A DNA stretch of 64,000 bases from Wolbachia endosymbiont (group A) of Anomoia purmunda (GTDB taxonomy: Bacteria > Pseudomonadota > Alphaproteobacteria > Rickettsiales > Anaplasmataceae). Position numbers and translations under genes: made by a program. Where the stretch lies: assembly GCF_947251545.1 (NCBI RefSeq), contig NZ_OX366362.1, positions 744,001-808,000 of the forward strand, written 5' to 3'. The notes below the pieces were generated by a model. That model was not told where the DNA came from. It saw only the letters and a list, made by a program, of their open reading frames with translations, and searched no databases. Below, in pieces: positions 1 through 9,292 of the stretch. Each line of letters begins with the position of its first letter. The stretch's first letter is position 1.

Positions 1-248
1 AAAATGAAACCTGCGAATGAGAGGTTAAGTATAGTTCTTGTGTTGAGAAAAGAAAATGTTACCAAGGTAATTAGTGACAGGACTATATAAATTGTATGGC
101 GCCGTATAAAATAATCCTGTGGTAGAAAAAGACGCTGCGCAATTACAGGGCTTGCTGAATAAACAAGAATGAAGCTTATAGTGAGCAAAAAAAACACTGG
201 AAGGATGAGATAATAATCCAGCGTTCTATACCAGAATTTAATATTCAT
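1..248 (-). CDS. ftsW: FtsW, lipid II polymerase/flippase family, N-terminal part (runs off the left edge)
   Basis: Partial gene: only about 82 N-terminal codons lie in the window. The minus strand from the ATG at 246-248 reads [20 protein letters not shown], then a hydrophobic segment ending in [11 protein letters not shown], the hallmark start of FtsW (the LDYYLxLPV and YSASP motifs), followed by a second membrane segment around residues 48-63. FtsW is a multipass SEDS protein that polymerises septal peptidoglycan with its partner PBP and acts at the division site. The start overlaps the stop of ubiE by four bases (ATGA), which suggests translational coupling downstream of ubiE. I read no frameshift in the visible part. 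Confidence 0.85.
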   Translation of the reverse strand, partial: MNIKFWYRTLDYYLILPVFFLLTISFILVYSASPVIAQRLFLPQDYFIRRHTIYIVLSLITLVTFSFLNTRTILNLSFAGFI

Positions 249-961
249 TTTGTTCCAATGTGTAATGCCACTATTCCATAGCTCATATTATGAAACTCAA
301 CATTCTTAAAGCCTACCTCTTCAATTTCCATTTTAAAATCAGCCTGAGTTGGAAACTCTCTAATGCTCTTCACTAAATATTCATAAGAACTCTTGTCTTT
401 AGCAACTATGCTGCCAATTTTAGGAATTACTTTAAATGAATATAAGTCATAAAGTTTGGTAAATATCTCATTTTGATAGTGCATAGGGGCAAATTCTAAG
501 CAGATAAATTTTCCATGTGGTTTTAATACCCTGTGCGCATCATTTAAAGCCTTCTTACGGTCAGAAACATTTCGAATGCCAAAAGCTATTGTGCAATAAT
601 CAAATTCGGAGTCTTCAAATGGTAAACTTTCTGCACTCGCACATACCCAATCAAAATTAATTTGGTTTGAATTTATAGCTTTATCACGTCCTCTGCTTAG
701 CATATTTTGATTTATATCGCATACTGTAACCTTAGCACTTGGGTCTTTTCTTACTATTCTTATTGCTATATCTCCAGTTCCTCCAGCAACATCTAAAACC
801 TTAGAATTTTTTGTAAAATGCACACTATTTACCATTTTATCTTTCCACAATCTGTGCATTCCGAGGCTCATTATATCATTCATGGTGTCGTAGCGATTTG
901 CTACGGAGTCGAATACCTCTTTAACTAATTGCGATTTCTTCTTGATTTTTATAGTAGACAT
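245..961 (-). CDS. ubiE: UbiE, demethylmenaquinone/2-octaprenyl-benzoquinol C-methyltransferase
   Basis: A 238-residue class I SAM-dependent methyltransferase that C-methylates the quinone ring in ubiquinone synthesis. Seen: the UbiE signature [20 protein letters not shown] at about residues 17-36, the SAM-binding glycine loop DVAGGTGD at 57-64, and the conserved [10 protein letters not shown] and LEFAP segments further on. Length matches the family (about 240-250). It lies downstream of lipA and its stop overlaps the ftsW start by four bases. Ubiquinone is the expected quinone in an alphaproteobacterium; that is family knowledge, not read here. Confidence 0.95.
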   Translation of the reverse strand: MSTIKIKKKSQLVKEVFDSVANRYDTMNDIMSLGMHRLWKDKMVNSVHFTKNSKVLDVAGGTGDIAIRIVRKDPSAKVTVCDINQNMLSRGRDKAINSNQINFDWVCASAESLPFEDSEFDYCTIAFGIRNVSDRKKALNDAHRVLKPHGKFICLEFAPMHYQNEIFTKLYDLYSFKVIPKIGSIVAKDKSSYEYLVKSIREFPTQADFKMEIEEVGFKNVEFHNMSYGIVALHIGTK

Positions 962-1021
962 TACGTAAAGTTGCTCAACTCCTTTATAATTAGTAAAAAT
1001 TAATTTGAATTAACATAAATA

Positions 1022-1885
1022 TCAACAACAGGCCTTGAGCCTGTTAAAATCTTCTTCAGCGTGGTATGATGACCGAGTGAGTGGGCTTGATGCAACCACT
1101 AAGAAACCTTTGGAGTAAGCAATGTATTTATAATGCTCAAATTCCTCTGGGGTAACATACCTATCAAGTTTTGCATGTTTTGGAGTTGGTTGTAGATATT
1201 GACCAATTGTAATAAAATCAACCTCAGCACTGCGCAAATCGTCCATAACCTGAAATATTTCCTCTTTTGTTTCTCCAAGACCAACCATAAGCCCCGACTT
1301 TGTGAAAACTTTAGGATTAATCTGCTTTACCATCTTCAGCAAATATAGTGAATGAAAATAGCGAGCTCGTGGTCTTATTTTTGCATACAATCTCGGCACT
1401 GTTTCAATATTGTGGTTATAGACATCAGGTGATGCAACAGCGATTGCTTCAAATGCTCCTTTCTTATTTAAAAAATCAGGAGTTAAAATCTCTATTGTTG
1501 TTTCTGAAGTTATCTTTCTAATTTCTTCTATGCACTGTATAAACTGATTTGCGCCACCATCTGGTAAATCATCACGATCAACAGAGGTAATGACAACATG
1601 TTTTAAGTTTAACTTTTTTATCGCTTTTGCTAAATTTTCTGGCTCATGAGGATCTAATTTATCAGGAATGCCAGTTGCAACGTTGCAAAATGCACAAGCA
1701 CGAGTGCAAACAGAACCGAGAATCATTACAGTAGCATGACGTTTATTCCAACACTCACCAATGTTTGGACATGCAGCCTCTTCGCACACTGTATGCAAGT
1801 TATGCAGTTTAACGATGTTTAAGGTTTCATTGAATACTTCACCGGTCGGAGCTTTTGCTCTGAGCCATTGAGGTTTGTTATGCAT
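1022..1885 (-). CDS. lipA: LipA, lipoyl synthase (radical SAM)
   Basis: Inserts two sulfurs into octanoyl groups on the E2/GcvH lipoyl domains. Both iron-sulfur motifs are intact: the auxiliary cluster cysteines C34, C39 and C45 in [12 protein letters not shown], and the radical SAM triad CTRACAFC at C60, C64 and C67. The C-terminal RSSYHA (about 271-276) supplies the serine ligand of the auxiliary cluster. Length 287 is normal. The start overlaps the end of rpmB by 8 bases, so the two are probably co-transcribed. Confidence 0.96.
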   Translation of the reverse strand: MHNKPQWLRAKAPTGEVFNETLNIVKLHNLHTVCEEAACPNIGECWNKRHATVMILGSVCTRACAFCNVATGIPDKLDPHEPENLAKAIKKLNLKHVVITSVDRDDLPDGGANQFIQCIEEIRKITSETTIEILTPDFLNKKGAFEAIAVASPDVYNHNIETVPRLYAKIRPRARYFHSLYLLKMVKQINPKVFTKSGLMVGLGETKEEIFQVMDDLRSAEVDFITIGQYLQPTPKHAKLDRYVTPEEFEHYKYIAYSKGFLVVASSPLTRSSYHAEEDFNRLKACC

Positions 1886-2192
1886 CTGAAACGGCTAACT
1901 CTACCTCTTGCTTTACTAAAACTTTTTTCAACCTTCTTTTTATCTTCTGCGCTTTCTCACTTAGTTTAATCGTTCTTGTGTTGAGCAAAAAAGCATCTAA
2001 ATCACCTTTGTAATCTATAGTTCTCAAAGTTCTTGTTGCCACACGAAATCTAAACTTTTTATTCAATATATCACTTGTCAACGTAACCTTATGTAAATTT
2101 AAAAGAAAGGTACGCTTTGTTTTACGATTCGAATGTGATACCTTATTACCAAAAGATTTTTTTCTATTTGTTAATTCACAAACTCTACTCAC
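1878..2192 (-). CDS. rpmB: 50S ribosomal protein L28
   Basis: A 104-residue basic protein with the L28 opening [27 protein letters not shown] and the following NLHKVTL strand. Like other alphaproteobacterial L28 proteins it is longer than the E. coli protein (78 aa), with a C-terminal basic extension [17 protein letters not shown] and onward. It overlaps lipA by 8 bases downstream and sits 37 bases after the DUF721 gene, in one minus-strand run. Confidence 0.93.
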   Translation of the reverse strand: MSRVCELTNRKKSFGNKVSHSNRKTKRTFLLNLHKVTLTSDILNKKFRFRVATRTLRTIDYKGDLDAFLLNTRTIKLSEKAQKIKRRLKKVLVKQEVELAVSDA

Positions 2193-2229
2193 TTTAATAT
2201 ACCAAATTATTCTATGTACTTAGATTACC

Positions 2230-2571
2230 TTATATAGTCAAATAGTCAATACTCTCTTGCTTAATTTTTATACCATATACTGCTTTATAACCAAAAAATA
2301 TCGTAATTTTTTCTATTATAAGAGAAATCATATGCTGAATTTCCAATGCTTTACTGCCATTTGTTACTACCAGATGCAACACACCCGAATTTATATTCTG
2401 TGCATATGAGATCTTTTTCGGTTTTGTACACTCTGCTATTTCTTTCCCTACTATATTTCGCCAGTTTAAAATCAGACGTATTTCATTTTTGCTAATCTTA
2501 TTTTTCATGCATTTTAATGCGTAATTTTCAATTATAGACTTTAATTCTTTTGGACCGCTACGCTTGAGCAT
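2230..2571 (-). CDS. DUF721/DciA-like protein
   Basis: A 113-residue protein matching the DUF721 (DciA-like) pattern: a W-x2-IVG-x2-IA core (NWRNIVGKEIAECTKPKKI, about residues 36-54), then a strand-rich half with GVLHLVV and a final hydrophobic stretch ending IKQES. DciA proteins load the replicative helicase in many bacteria lacking DnaC; whether this small copy does so is inferred from the family. First gene of the minus-strand run leading to rpmB. Confidence 0.65.
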   Translation of the reverse strand: MLKRSGPKELKSIIENYALKCMKNKISKNEIRLILNWRNIVGKEIAECTKPKKISYAQNINSGVLHLVVTNGSKALEIQHMISLIIEKITIFFGYKAVYGIKIKQESIDYLTI

Positions 2572-2635
2572 TTTTCTGTTTTGTTTCTAGTATAACTAAA
2601 TAAGTAAGGTTTACCACTACATTGGATTTCTTAAA

Positions 2636-3107
2636 GCCCTGTCATTCCAGTGCGTACTGCACGAACATTGTAATTTGAGTCCACCAGGGAGGATGTCATC
2701 CCAGTGCTCAGACACATAGCTGTACGAACATTCATTTTTGAAGGTAAATTGCACAGCAAATGGTGTCATTCCAGTCTGGAATCCAGAAATTTTGCTTATA
2801 GCTGAGCTGATGAGCTAAAGGTAGTTGTCTTACGCTAAAATAAACGTTTTTAATTAAGTTGCATAGAAGCTAGATCCCAGTGTCTGGGCACTGGGATGAC
2901 ACCCCACTGGTGGGAATTGCTCCCAAACTACAACGTTCGTACAGTTGTATGCTCAGACTACTTGGATCCAGAAAAATTGATTGTGCACTATACAACATTT
3001 TCGATCAAAAGCTGGATGCCAGTGTCAAGCACTGGCATGACACCATTTGTTGTGTTTAACAAAAACAAATGTTCGTACAGTTGTGTAGCTGACACTGGGA
3101 TGACAAC
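2636..3107. repeat. Cluster of dispersed palindromic repeats (WPE-like), 2572-3107
   Basis: No gene between DUF721 and the IS4 copy. The stretch holds several palindrome arms of the type GTCATYCCAGTG...CACTGGRATGAC, a 12-17 bp inner spacer AAATTTTGCTTATAGC... between two of them, and four GTTCGTACAG-type motifs (about 2664, 2724, 2933, 3070). About 2690-2960 is repeated in inverted orientation near 28320-28570. The small ORF at 2896-3150 is just the palindromes read through. Confidence 0.85.
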
Positions 3108-4418
3108 CATACGCGTCAAGTTAAGAAGCAAGGGTAAGAAAATTCAATGAACTTAAGGTGGATAGTCTAGTTTTTCTATATCTATCTTTCACAGAAAATT
3201 GTGACCAGTCTGTGGTAAGTTTTTTCAGGAAAATTCTCAAATTATTAATTTTACTGCTTAACGCTAAAAACAACTCCCTAATCCTTCTTTTTAATTCAAT
3301 GAATGCCTTTGTTAAACTCAGCTCTGTATTCTCTTTCAGTTTTATACAACCAACTATTCCATGAAATATAAGAATTGCGCACAATTTAGCGTATAGTTCA
3401 CATAATACTCTGTATGGTTTTCCTTTAAGTTCGTCAAGCCTGATGTGACTCTTATACAATTTAAATAATAATTCAATCTGCCATCTTACCCTGTAAACTG
3501 TTAATACTTGTTCAGCGCTGATTTTACTCTCTGGAACGTTAGTTATGAATATCGACCAATCCAGCAATTTTTGATTCTTTTGAGAAGATGTATATCCATG
3601 TGATTTTGCTAACTTATTAGCCCTTCTTCTTCTAATTATAGACTGTTCTTCAGTTAATTTTTGACATATAATTCTCACTTTAATTTTTACTTCTTTTCCT
3701 AATAGCACTTCCATCTCTAGAAGGGATTGACCTTCTAAACATTCCAACAACTCTATTTTTTGATTTGTTTCTATATCATATATATTGGTATCAGACTTAT
3801 AACGACTAACAAAATATGCACCTGCTTCATCAATCTGTTTAAAAGAACTAGGCACAAAGTAGCACAAATCAAATATTAGCAAATCATTGGCTGATAAACC
3901 GTTCAGATAATCCCTATAACCTTGATCCGACCTTATTCCTTCTATTAAATTTAACTTATCTAGCGCTTGGTTCAGGTAATCAAAGACTAACTGCAGCTTT
4001 ATTCCTGATTTGGTATTACTCTCACAATCTCTATAGCTACTCCCATATCCTTTGTACATATCTTCCATGCTACTGGGCAGGCTAATATAATCCAAACCCT
4101 GTTTTGTAATTTCTATCGAGTCTTCATTTAGCAATTGGCACATTGTTTCTATGCTGCAATCACCAACTCCTATGTTACCAAAAACCATAGCTTTTATGAA
4201 TGATGAGCCATTAAGTTTTCTCTTTCTTTTTATAAAACCTACTGCAATTGATATTTCGTCTGCTTTTTCATTAAAGAATTCATTGAGGTCTTTTGATAAG
4301 CAAGCTATTCTGTCCATTGTAAGTTCTCTCATTCACATATCCAAGAAGAACTTATACCTTATTCTTTTCCTTCACTCTATCAATTTTACTTACACTTTTC
4401 CTTAACTTGACGCGTATG
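3108..4418 (-). mobile_element. IS4-family insertion sequence, copy 1 (internally deleted, 1311 bp)
   Basis: Bounded by the terminal inverted repeat CATACGCGTCAAGTTAAG at 3108 and its complement ending at 4418. Same element as 9293-10737 and 57827-59271, which are 1445 bp each. This copy is shorter by a 135 bp in-frame deletion in the transposase and carries one extra T in the non-coding stretch ahead of the gene. No clear target duplication is visible at either end. Confidence 0.9.
3121..4332 (-). pseudogene. IS4-family transposase, internally deleted (403 of 448 aa)
   Basis: Identical in nearly all positions to the two 448-residue copies but missing 45 residues (FRFTEEAVEF... to ...IKLLDS) between GLD and YISLPSS. 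In the full copies this removed segment ends with LLDSS, the likely first catalytic Asp of the DDE triad, so this copy is probably inactive. The IS4 signature YRVRWQIELLFKLYK (Y-x2-R-x3-E-x6-K) is retained. It shares with copy 2 a Cys in the motif FDLCYF, where copy 3 has the family-typical Gly. Confidence 0.85.
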
Positions 4419-4860
4419 ATTCACCAATCCGGCTAAAATTCAAGAATTTCAATGCTTTAGCTATTTTCAATAGAATTAAATTTATTAATATAAATAACAA
4501 ATTACTATTCTTAAATTTGATCAGATTGATTGCAAAAAAACAAGATTTTCAATAGGTTGCTTATAATCCTAACTATAGTTAGCCTTTCATAAGTAGCGAT
4601 GCAACAAAGCCCACTGGGATCCATATTCACCTTATGATAGTGTCATTCCAGTGCCCTGACTACTTGGATCCAGAAAAAAGAATGGTGTCATGCAAGTAGC
4701 CTCCCCCCCTGTCATCCCAGTGCCCAGACACTGGGATCCAGGAAACTTAATTTCAACCAAGTGGCTGCATAATAAAGGCTAGATCCCAGTGTCACGCACT
4801 GGAATGACATCACAGGAGCGCTGGAATGACACCATTTTCGGTCTCTTAAATTGCTTTAGC
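4419..4860. repeat. Intergenic stretch with palindromic repeats
   Basis: 4419-4600 shows no gene and no recognisable element. From about 4625 to 4835 there are palindrome arms: a pair GTCATCCCAGTG CCCAGACACTGGGATCC near 4707-4740, then a spacer (AACTTAATTTCAACCAAGTGGCTGCATAATAAAGGC) that is the non-coding relative of the element read inside murE and addB, then arms to about 4830. Confidence 0.75.
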
Positions 4861-4861
4861 C

Positions 4862-5330
4862 ACAAGCATTAAGAAATTTACCAAATGAAAAAAAAGGCAA
4901 AAGAAGCCCTGGGGTTATTATCCGCTTTAAAATATTGGCGTTTTTTATGTTTTAAACGCTTGACAAGCGAAATTCAGCTGCTTTTAATTGCAACTAATTT
5001 ACGCTGCAAATGTTTAAGAAGTTTACTAAGCAGAAAAAAAGACAAAGAATCCCCGAGTTAGCTAGTCTTTTACTATCTCTGTCGAGTATTGGCATTTTTT
5101 GATGTCTTGTAACGCTTTATAAGCGCGTTCAGCTTATTTAGATAAAAATCTAGATGTAGATGAAGTTTTGTAAAGACATACAGTATCTATATACTGCAAA
5201 AAATTGAACATAAGACGCCGATACATTAAGTAATCCTTACCTTTTAATCTGCAGATTGGCGAAAGCAAATACAATAGCTTCAGTTTCATGATAAGGGAGC
5301 TGTTAAGGCTTGTCAAGTAAGTTTTTTCTT
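4862..5330 (+). repeat. R450 dispersed repeat, copy 1
   Basis: About 450 bp, repeated at about 35985-36445 and 55770-56205 (same orientation) and at 63770-64000 in reverse. Runs from AAGAAATTTACCAAATG to CAGTTTCATGATAAGGGAGC. Its first ~250 bp are an internal tandem duplication: unit 1 (AAGAAATTTACC, a poly-A run, TATTGGCGTTTTTTATG, ACGCTTGACAAGCG) and unit 2 (AAGAAGTTTACT, poly-A, TATTGGCATTTTTTGATG, ACGCTTTATAAGCG). Each unit ends in a CGCTT-xxx-AAGCG hairpin. No ORF is preserved between copies, so it looks non-coding. Confidence 0.85.
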
Positions 5331-5361
5331 TTCTGCGGGCTACTTTTCGACACCAGTGGTG

Positions 5362-6192
5362 TTAAGTATTCGTACAGTTATTGGTGTTATCAAGATACTC
5401 CCTAATCTTCTTTAAATCCTCCCAGGCTAAACGTTTTTGCATTGGCTGACGCAGTAGGTAAGCTGGGTGAAATATAGCGGCTGTGGTGATTGAATTGGAC
5501 AAATATTGGTTAGTGTACGTATGAAATCTACCACGCAAATTCGATATAGTTTTTGTGCTGTCAAGAAGGCTATAACACGCAATTCCACCAACTAAAACCA
5601 AAATCTGTGGTGAAACTAGTGCAATATGCTTCTCAACAAATGGTCTGCACATATCAAGCTCTAGGTCAGTTGGCTTTCTGTTACCAGGTGGGCGCCAAAA
5701 TACGGTATTGCTTATATAAACTTTGGTGCGATCAAGATTGATTGCATTTAACATTTTATCGAGCAACATTCCACTTGCACCACAAAATGGTATGCCTTGA
5801 AGGTCTTCATTTGCCCCTGGAGCTTCACCAACGAGGATAATTTTTGCATTTGGATTACCATCAGAAAAGACAGTATTAGTTGCAGTTTTTTTTATCTCAC
5901 AACCTTCAAATGATTCAACTGCACTTCTTAATTCATCCACACTACCACATTTACCTGCAAGTTTCCTTGCTTCAATTATCCAGTCACTTGGAAACATGGA
6001 TTGCTGCTCTTTCCCATCTTTAGTGTCATTCCAGCGCGTATCTGCATCTTTCTTCTTGGTTCCAGTTTGGATAACAGAGGGTTGCACACTCTCTTTGCTC
6101 TCCAACTTTTTTTCCTCTTCACCCTCCATTAGTGTGCAATCAACGCCCACTTCATGGTAAAATTTTAGTAATTCTAGGTCTTCATTGCTCAT
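5362..6192 (-). CDS. Uracil-DNA glycosylase, family 4-like
   Basis: Removes uracil from DNA to begin base-excision repair. Seen: the motif GEAPGANED at residues 122-130, the WRPPGNRKPT segment and the late HPAYLLRQP, all typical of the alphaproteobacterial family 4/5-type glycosylases. The N-terminal ~65 residues are variable and include RWNDT, encoded by a palindromic-repeat remnant (about 6013-6070). Its stop codon lies inside a CTGTACGAATAC motif, so the last six residues (NNCTNT) come from repeat DNA. The start overlaps the end of def by 11 bases. Confidence 0.85.
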   Translation of the reverse strand: MSNEDLELLKFYHEVGVDCTLMEGEEEKKLESKESVQPSVIQTGTKKKDADTRWNDTKDGKEQQSMFPSDWIIEARKLAGKCGSVDELRSAVESFEGCEIKKTATNTVFSDGNPNAKIILVGEAPGANEDLQGIPFCGASGMLLDKMLNAINLDRTKVYISNTVFWRPPGNRKPTDLELDMCRPFVEKHIALVSPQILVLVGGIACYSLLDSTKTISNLRGRFHTYTNQYLSNSITTAAIFHPAYLLRQPMQKRLAWEDLKKIREYLDNTNNCTNT

Positions 6193-6721
6193 AATGCTTT
6201 TTAACCTTTTGTGCTTTTTTCATGGCCATATCATACTTCAACTTAGATAAATGTCTAATATATAATATGCCGTTTAAGTGATCTAATTCATGCTGAATAC
6301 ACCTTGCAAGCCAACCACTAGCTTTTAGCGTCTGTTCTTCGTTATTTAAGTCTTTGTATTTCACAGTTAAATACTTTGGACGCTTAATTTCATAGCTTTG
6401 CTCTGGAATTGAAAGGCACCCTTCCTTGAGAATCACTTGTTCATCAGATAATTCCGTAATTTCTGGATTAATCATGCAAAACTTGCCAGTTGATTCATAT
6501 CCTGCTGGCTCATTTTCAATTGTTTCTAGCTGAACATCCACAACAAAAATTCTCTTTAACACCCCCACTTGCACTGCAGCAAGGCCAAGACCTTCTGCAT
6601 CATACATAGTTTCGAACATGTCGTTTACTAATTCTTTAATTTTATCGTTTATATCTGTTACTTCACTGGCACGTGTGATTAGTCTTTCATCAGGGGCAAT
6701 TACAATTGGTAATATGGACAT
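6182..6721 (-). CDS. def: Peptide deformylase
   Basis: Removes the formyl group from nascent proteins. All three active-site motifs are intact: GLGLAAVQVG (44-53), EGCLSIP with the metal-binding C102, and QHELDHLNG with H144, E145 and H148. Length 179 is normal. Precedes the uracil glycosylase on the same strand with an 11-base overlap. Divergent from ftsA across a 138-base gap. Confidence 0.96.
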   Translation of the reverse strand: MSILPIVIAPDERLITRASEVTDINDKIKELVNDMFETMYDAEGLGLAAVQVGVLKRIFVVDVQLETIENEPAGYESTGKFCMINPEITELSDEQVILKEGCLSIPEQSYEIKRPKYLTVKYKDLNNEEQTLKASGWLARCIQHELDHLNGILYIRHLSKLKYDMAMKKAQKVKKHYEQ

Positions 6722-6859
6722 AAAAATTATAATTCTATGTTTTGCTTTTCCTTTTGTCCAGAATTTAGTGTATATTAAAATGTTGCTATATCTATAATAG
6801 AAATATAAATTATTAAAGAAAGCTACAATTTAAATGAAATTGCGTAATAAGGTTAACTA

Positions 6860-8098
6860 ATGTACTCTGCAGTAATAGCAAAGCCAAAGAGAAACGTTTT
6901 TGCTGTTTTAGACATAGGTACAACAAAGATTATTTGTCTAATCGTTAAAATAAATGGCAACTTCAGCTATAAAGTAACAGGAACGGGCTATAAGATTGCA
7001 GAAGGTGTAAACGGTGGGTCGATAACTAATGTAAAACACGCAAATTACTCCATCTCATCAACTATAGGTTTAGCTGAGCAAGTATCAGAAGAAACCATAG
7101 ATCAGATATATGTAAACATTGCTGGATGTGGCATCTCATCTTTCAATGTACACAATGAAATTATTGCAGCTAACCATGAGATTTCTGAGCGTGATATAAG
7201 ACGTGTAGTTTTCCAAACATTTGAGAAATATATTGAAGACAATATTATCATTCACAATATACCACTAAAATATCACTTAGATGACATGACTGACATAAAA
7301 GAAGTTGGTGGATTGTACGGAAAAAGACTATCTGCTGATGTTAATGTTGTCACTGCTTCGCGTCCAGCGCTTACCAATATTGAAAACTGTATTACCAATA
7401 ATGGTGGATTAAATATGGCAGGTTGTATTGCTTCTGCATATTCTGCAGGTCTTGCGTGTCTCAGTGAAGATGAAAAAGAGCTCGGGACTGCTATTGTTGA
7501 TATAGGTGGTGGATGCACTGCAATTGGAATTTTCAAAAGAGGGAAACTTGTGTATGCAAGCAGCGTTCCAATTGGTGGCGTTCATATCACTCGAGATATT
7601 GCTTACGGGCTATGCACAAGCATAGAACGTGCAGAGTATATAAAAATACTATATGGTAGCACTATCGTAACTTCAATAGATGAGAACGAATATATTACAG
7701 TGCAAAATAGTGAAAATGATGAACCTACTCAAGTATTCAAATCTGAGCTTATTAACATCATAAGACCAAGAGTTGAAGAAATACTTGAAATGGTAAGAGA
7801 GCAATTTCAAGAGCAGAAAGATCCAATTAATAAAGTAGTGATCACAGGTGGAACTAGTCAAATCACAAGCATGAAAGAAATTGCAGGCTATATATTCAAT
7901 AAGCAAGTTCGAATTGGGTGCCCTGAGTCTTGTAGCGGTCTTGATGGCGAATATGATAAAAATCCTGTATTTTCTGCTGCTATAGGTTCTATAAAGCTAA
8001 TAGTTGACACTTTTTATAAAAATAATTCTGGTATTTTAGGTCAGGATGGTAAAATGAGTAAATTGTATAATTGGGTTAAATCAAAAGTTACAGTCTAG
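6860..8098 (+). CDS. ftsA: FtsA, actin-like cell division protein
   Basis: Tethers FtsZ filaments to the inner membrane. An actin-fold ATPase: phosphate-1 loop LDIGTTKIICLIV (about residues 18-30), phosphate-2 IVDIGGGCTAIGIF (about 212-225) and adenosine motif VVITGGTSQITSM (about 326-338), with the 1C domain between. The C-terminus ends in KLYNWVKSKVTV, a plausible amphipathic membrane-binding helix. 412 aa is normal. ATG start preceded by AAGG. ftsZ is not adjacent. Confidence 0.93.
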   Translation: MYSAVIAKPKRNVFAVLDIGTTKIICLIVKINGNFSYKVTGTGYKIAEGVNGGSITNVKHANYSISSTIGLAEQVSEETIDQIYVNIAGCGISSFNVHNEIIAANHEISERDIRRVVFQTFEKYIEDNIIIHNIPLKYHLDDMTDIKEVGGLYGKRLSADVNVVTASRPALTNIENCITNNGGLNMAGCIASAYSAGLACLSEDEKELGTAIVDIGGGCTAIGIFKRGKLVYASSVPIGGVHITRDIAYGLCTSIERAEYIKILYGSTIVTSIDENEYITVQNSENDEPTQVFKSELINIIRPRVEEILEMVREQFQEQKDPINKVVITGGTSQITSMKEIAGYIFNKQVRIGCPESCSGLDGEYDKNPVFSAAIGSIKLIVDTFYKNNSGILGQDGKMSKLYNWVKSKVTV

Positions 8099-8229
8099 AT
8101 TTCTGTTTTACCACCTTTCATACAAATGACTTGACACTAGGATCCATAGGACTTATTTTTATAATATGTAAAGTTATTATGTTTATGTACTTGCGAGTAA
8201 GCGTAAAGGATCACAAATTACAATAAGAC

Positions 8230-9021
8230 ATGGAAAATACGAACATAACTATACACTCACAAGAAGATTTTGAATTTATGCGCAAGGCTGGCAGGCTTGC
8301 TGCTGAAACTCTTGATTTCATTGCACCATACGTAAAGGTAGGAGTGACAACTAATGAGTTAAATGATCTATGTCATGACTTTATAATGAATGCAGGTGCA
8401 ATTCCAGCACCACTAAACTATAGGGGGTATCCAAAGTCAATCTGCACTTCAAAAAATGCAGTTGTGTGCCATGGTGTTCCCGATGATAAACCGCTTAAAG
8501 GTGGAGATATTTTGAATATTGACGTTACGGTGATTTTAAATGGCTGGCATGGTGATACAAGCCGCATGTTTTGGGTTGGCAAGCCATCAATAAAAGCAAA
8601 ACGTTTATGTGACGCTACTTATCATGCATTGATGGAAGCAATTAAACAAGTTAAACCCAGCAATAAGTTAAATGAAATAGGGCTTGCTATAGAAAAATAT
8701 ATTAGAGATTTTGGATATTCTATCGTACGCAGCTACTGCGGACATGGTATAGGAAAAGTCTTTCATGCTCCACCAAATGTAGTGCATTTCTATGATCAAG
8801 ATGAAAATCTCGTCTTGAAGGAAGGTATGTTTTTTACAATAGAGCCAATGATTAATGCTGGAAAACATGAGACTCTGCTCAGTAAACTCGATGACTGGAC
8901 AGTGACAACACGTGATCTTTCACTTTCTGCTCAATTTGAACATACGCTCGGAGTAACAAAAGATGGTGCTGAAATATTCACATTATCACCTAAAAATTGG
9001 CACTTCCCGCCTTATAACTAA
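8230..9021 (+). CDS. map: Methionine aminopeptidase type I
   Basis: Removes the initiator Met after deformylation. 263 aa, pita-bread fold. Seen: HGVPDD, DVTVILNGWHGDTSRMF with the two metal-binding Asp residues, CGHGIGKVFHAPP (metal-binding His), FTIEPMIN with Glu, and FEHTLGVT near the end. The region 8099-8229 holds a decayed palindrome arm (CTTGACACTAGGATCC near 8128) and no gene. Confidence 0.95.
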   Translation: MENTNITIHSQEDFEFMRKAGRLAAETLDFIAPYVKVGVTTNELNDLCHDFIMNAGAIPAPLNYRGYPKSICTSKNAVVCHGVPDDKPLKGGDILNIDVTVILNGWHGDTSRMFWVGKPSIKAKRLCDATYHALMEAIKQVKPSNKLNEIGLAIEKYIRDFGYSIVRSYCGHGIGKVFHAPPNVVHFYDQDENLVLKEGMFFTIEPMINAGKHETLLSKLDDWTVTTRDLSLSAQFEHTLGVTKDGAEIFTLSPKNWHFPPYN

Positions 9022-9065
9022 AACCCTGTAGCTATAATTCTTGTTTTTAGTGATCTTGAAGAAAG

Positions 9066-9292
9066 CTAACCCTTAACTTGTGATATAGCAACTAGCCCAA
9101 TTAATGCACAGAAAATCATGTAAAAACTAGCTGAAGTCTCTTGTCCTGTAACTTTGATAATTGTTGTGCATATAAATGGTGCAAGACCACCAAAAAATCC
9201 AGCAGCTATATTTCTTGACAAACCAAATCCGCTGTACCGAACCTTTGTTGGAAATAATTCACACATAAATGCACTGACAGGGCCAAGCGATG
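9066..9292 (-). pseudogene. MFS transporter (ProP-like), C-terminal fragment cut by IS4 copy 2
   Basis: The open frame runs from the IS junction at 9292 to the stop at 9066, reading ASLGPVSAFMCELFPTKVRYSGFGLSRNIAAGFFGG and on to VKG. The ELFPTKVRYSGFG and GGLAPF motifs are typical of proline/betaine MFS transporters (TM10-12). The N-terminal two-thirds is absent: on the other side of the IS there is a MITE-like element and then ccmB. The gene is therefore lost, not merely split. Confidence 0.85.

Noticed and set aside
5134..5316. Small ORF in R450 repeat (also at 36253)
   Set aside because: The same frame is broken in the third copy, with no codon-type conservation; it is a chance frame in a repeat.
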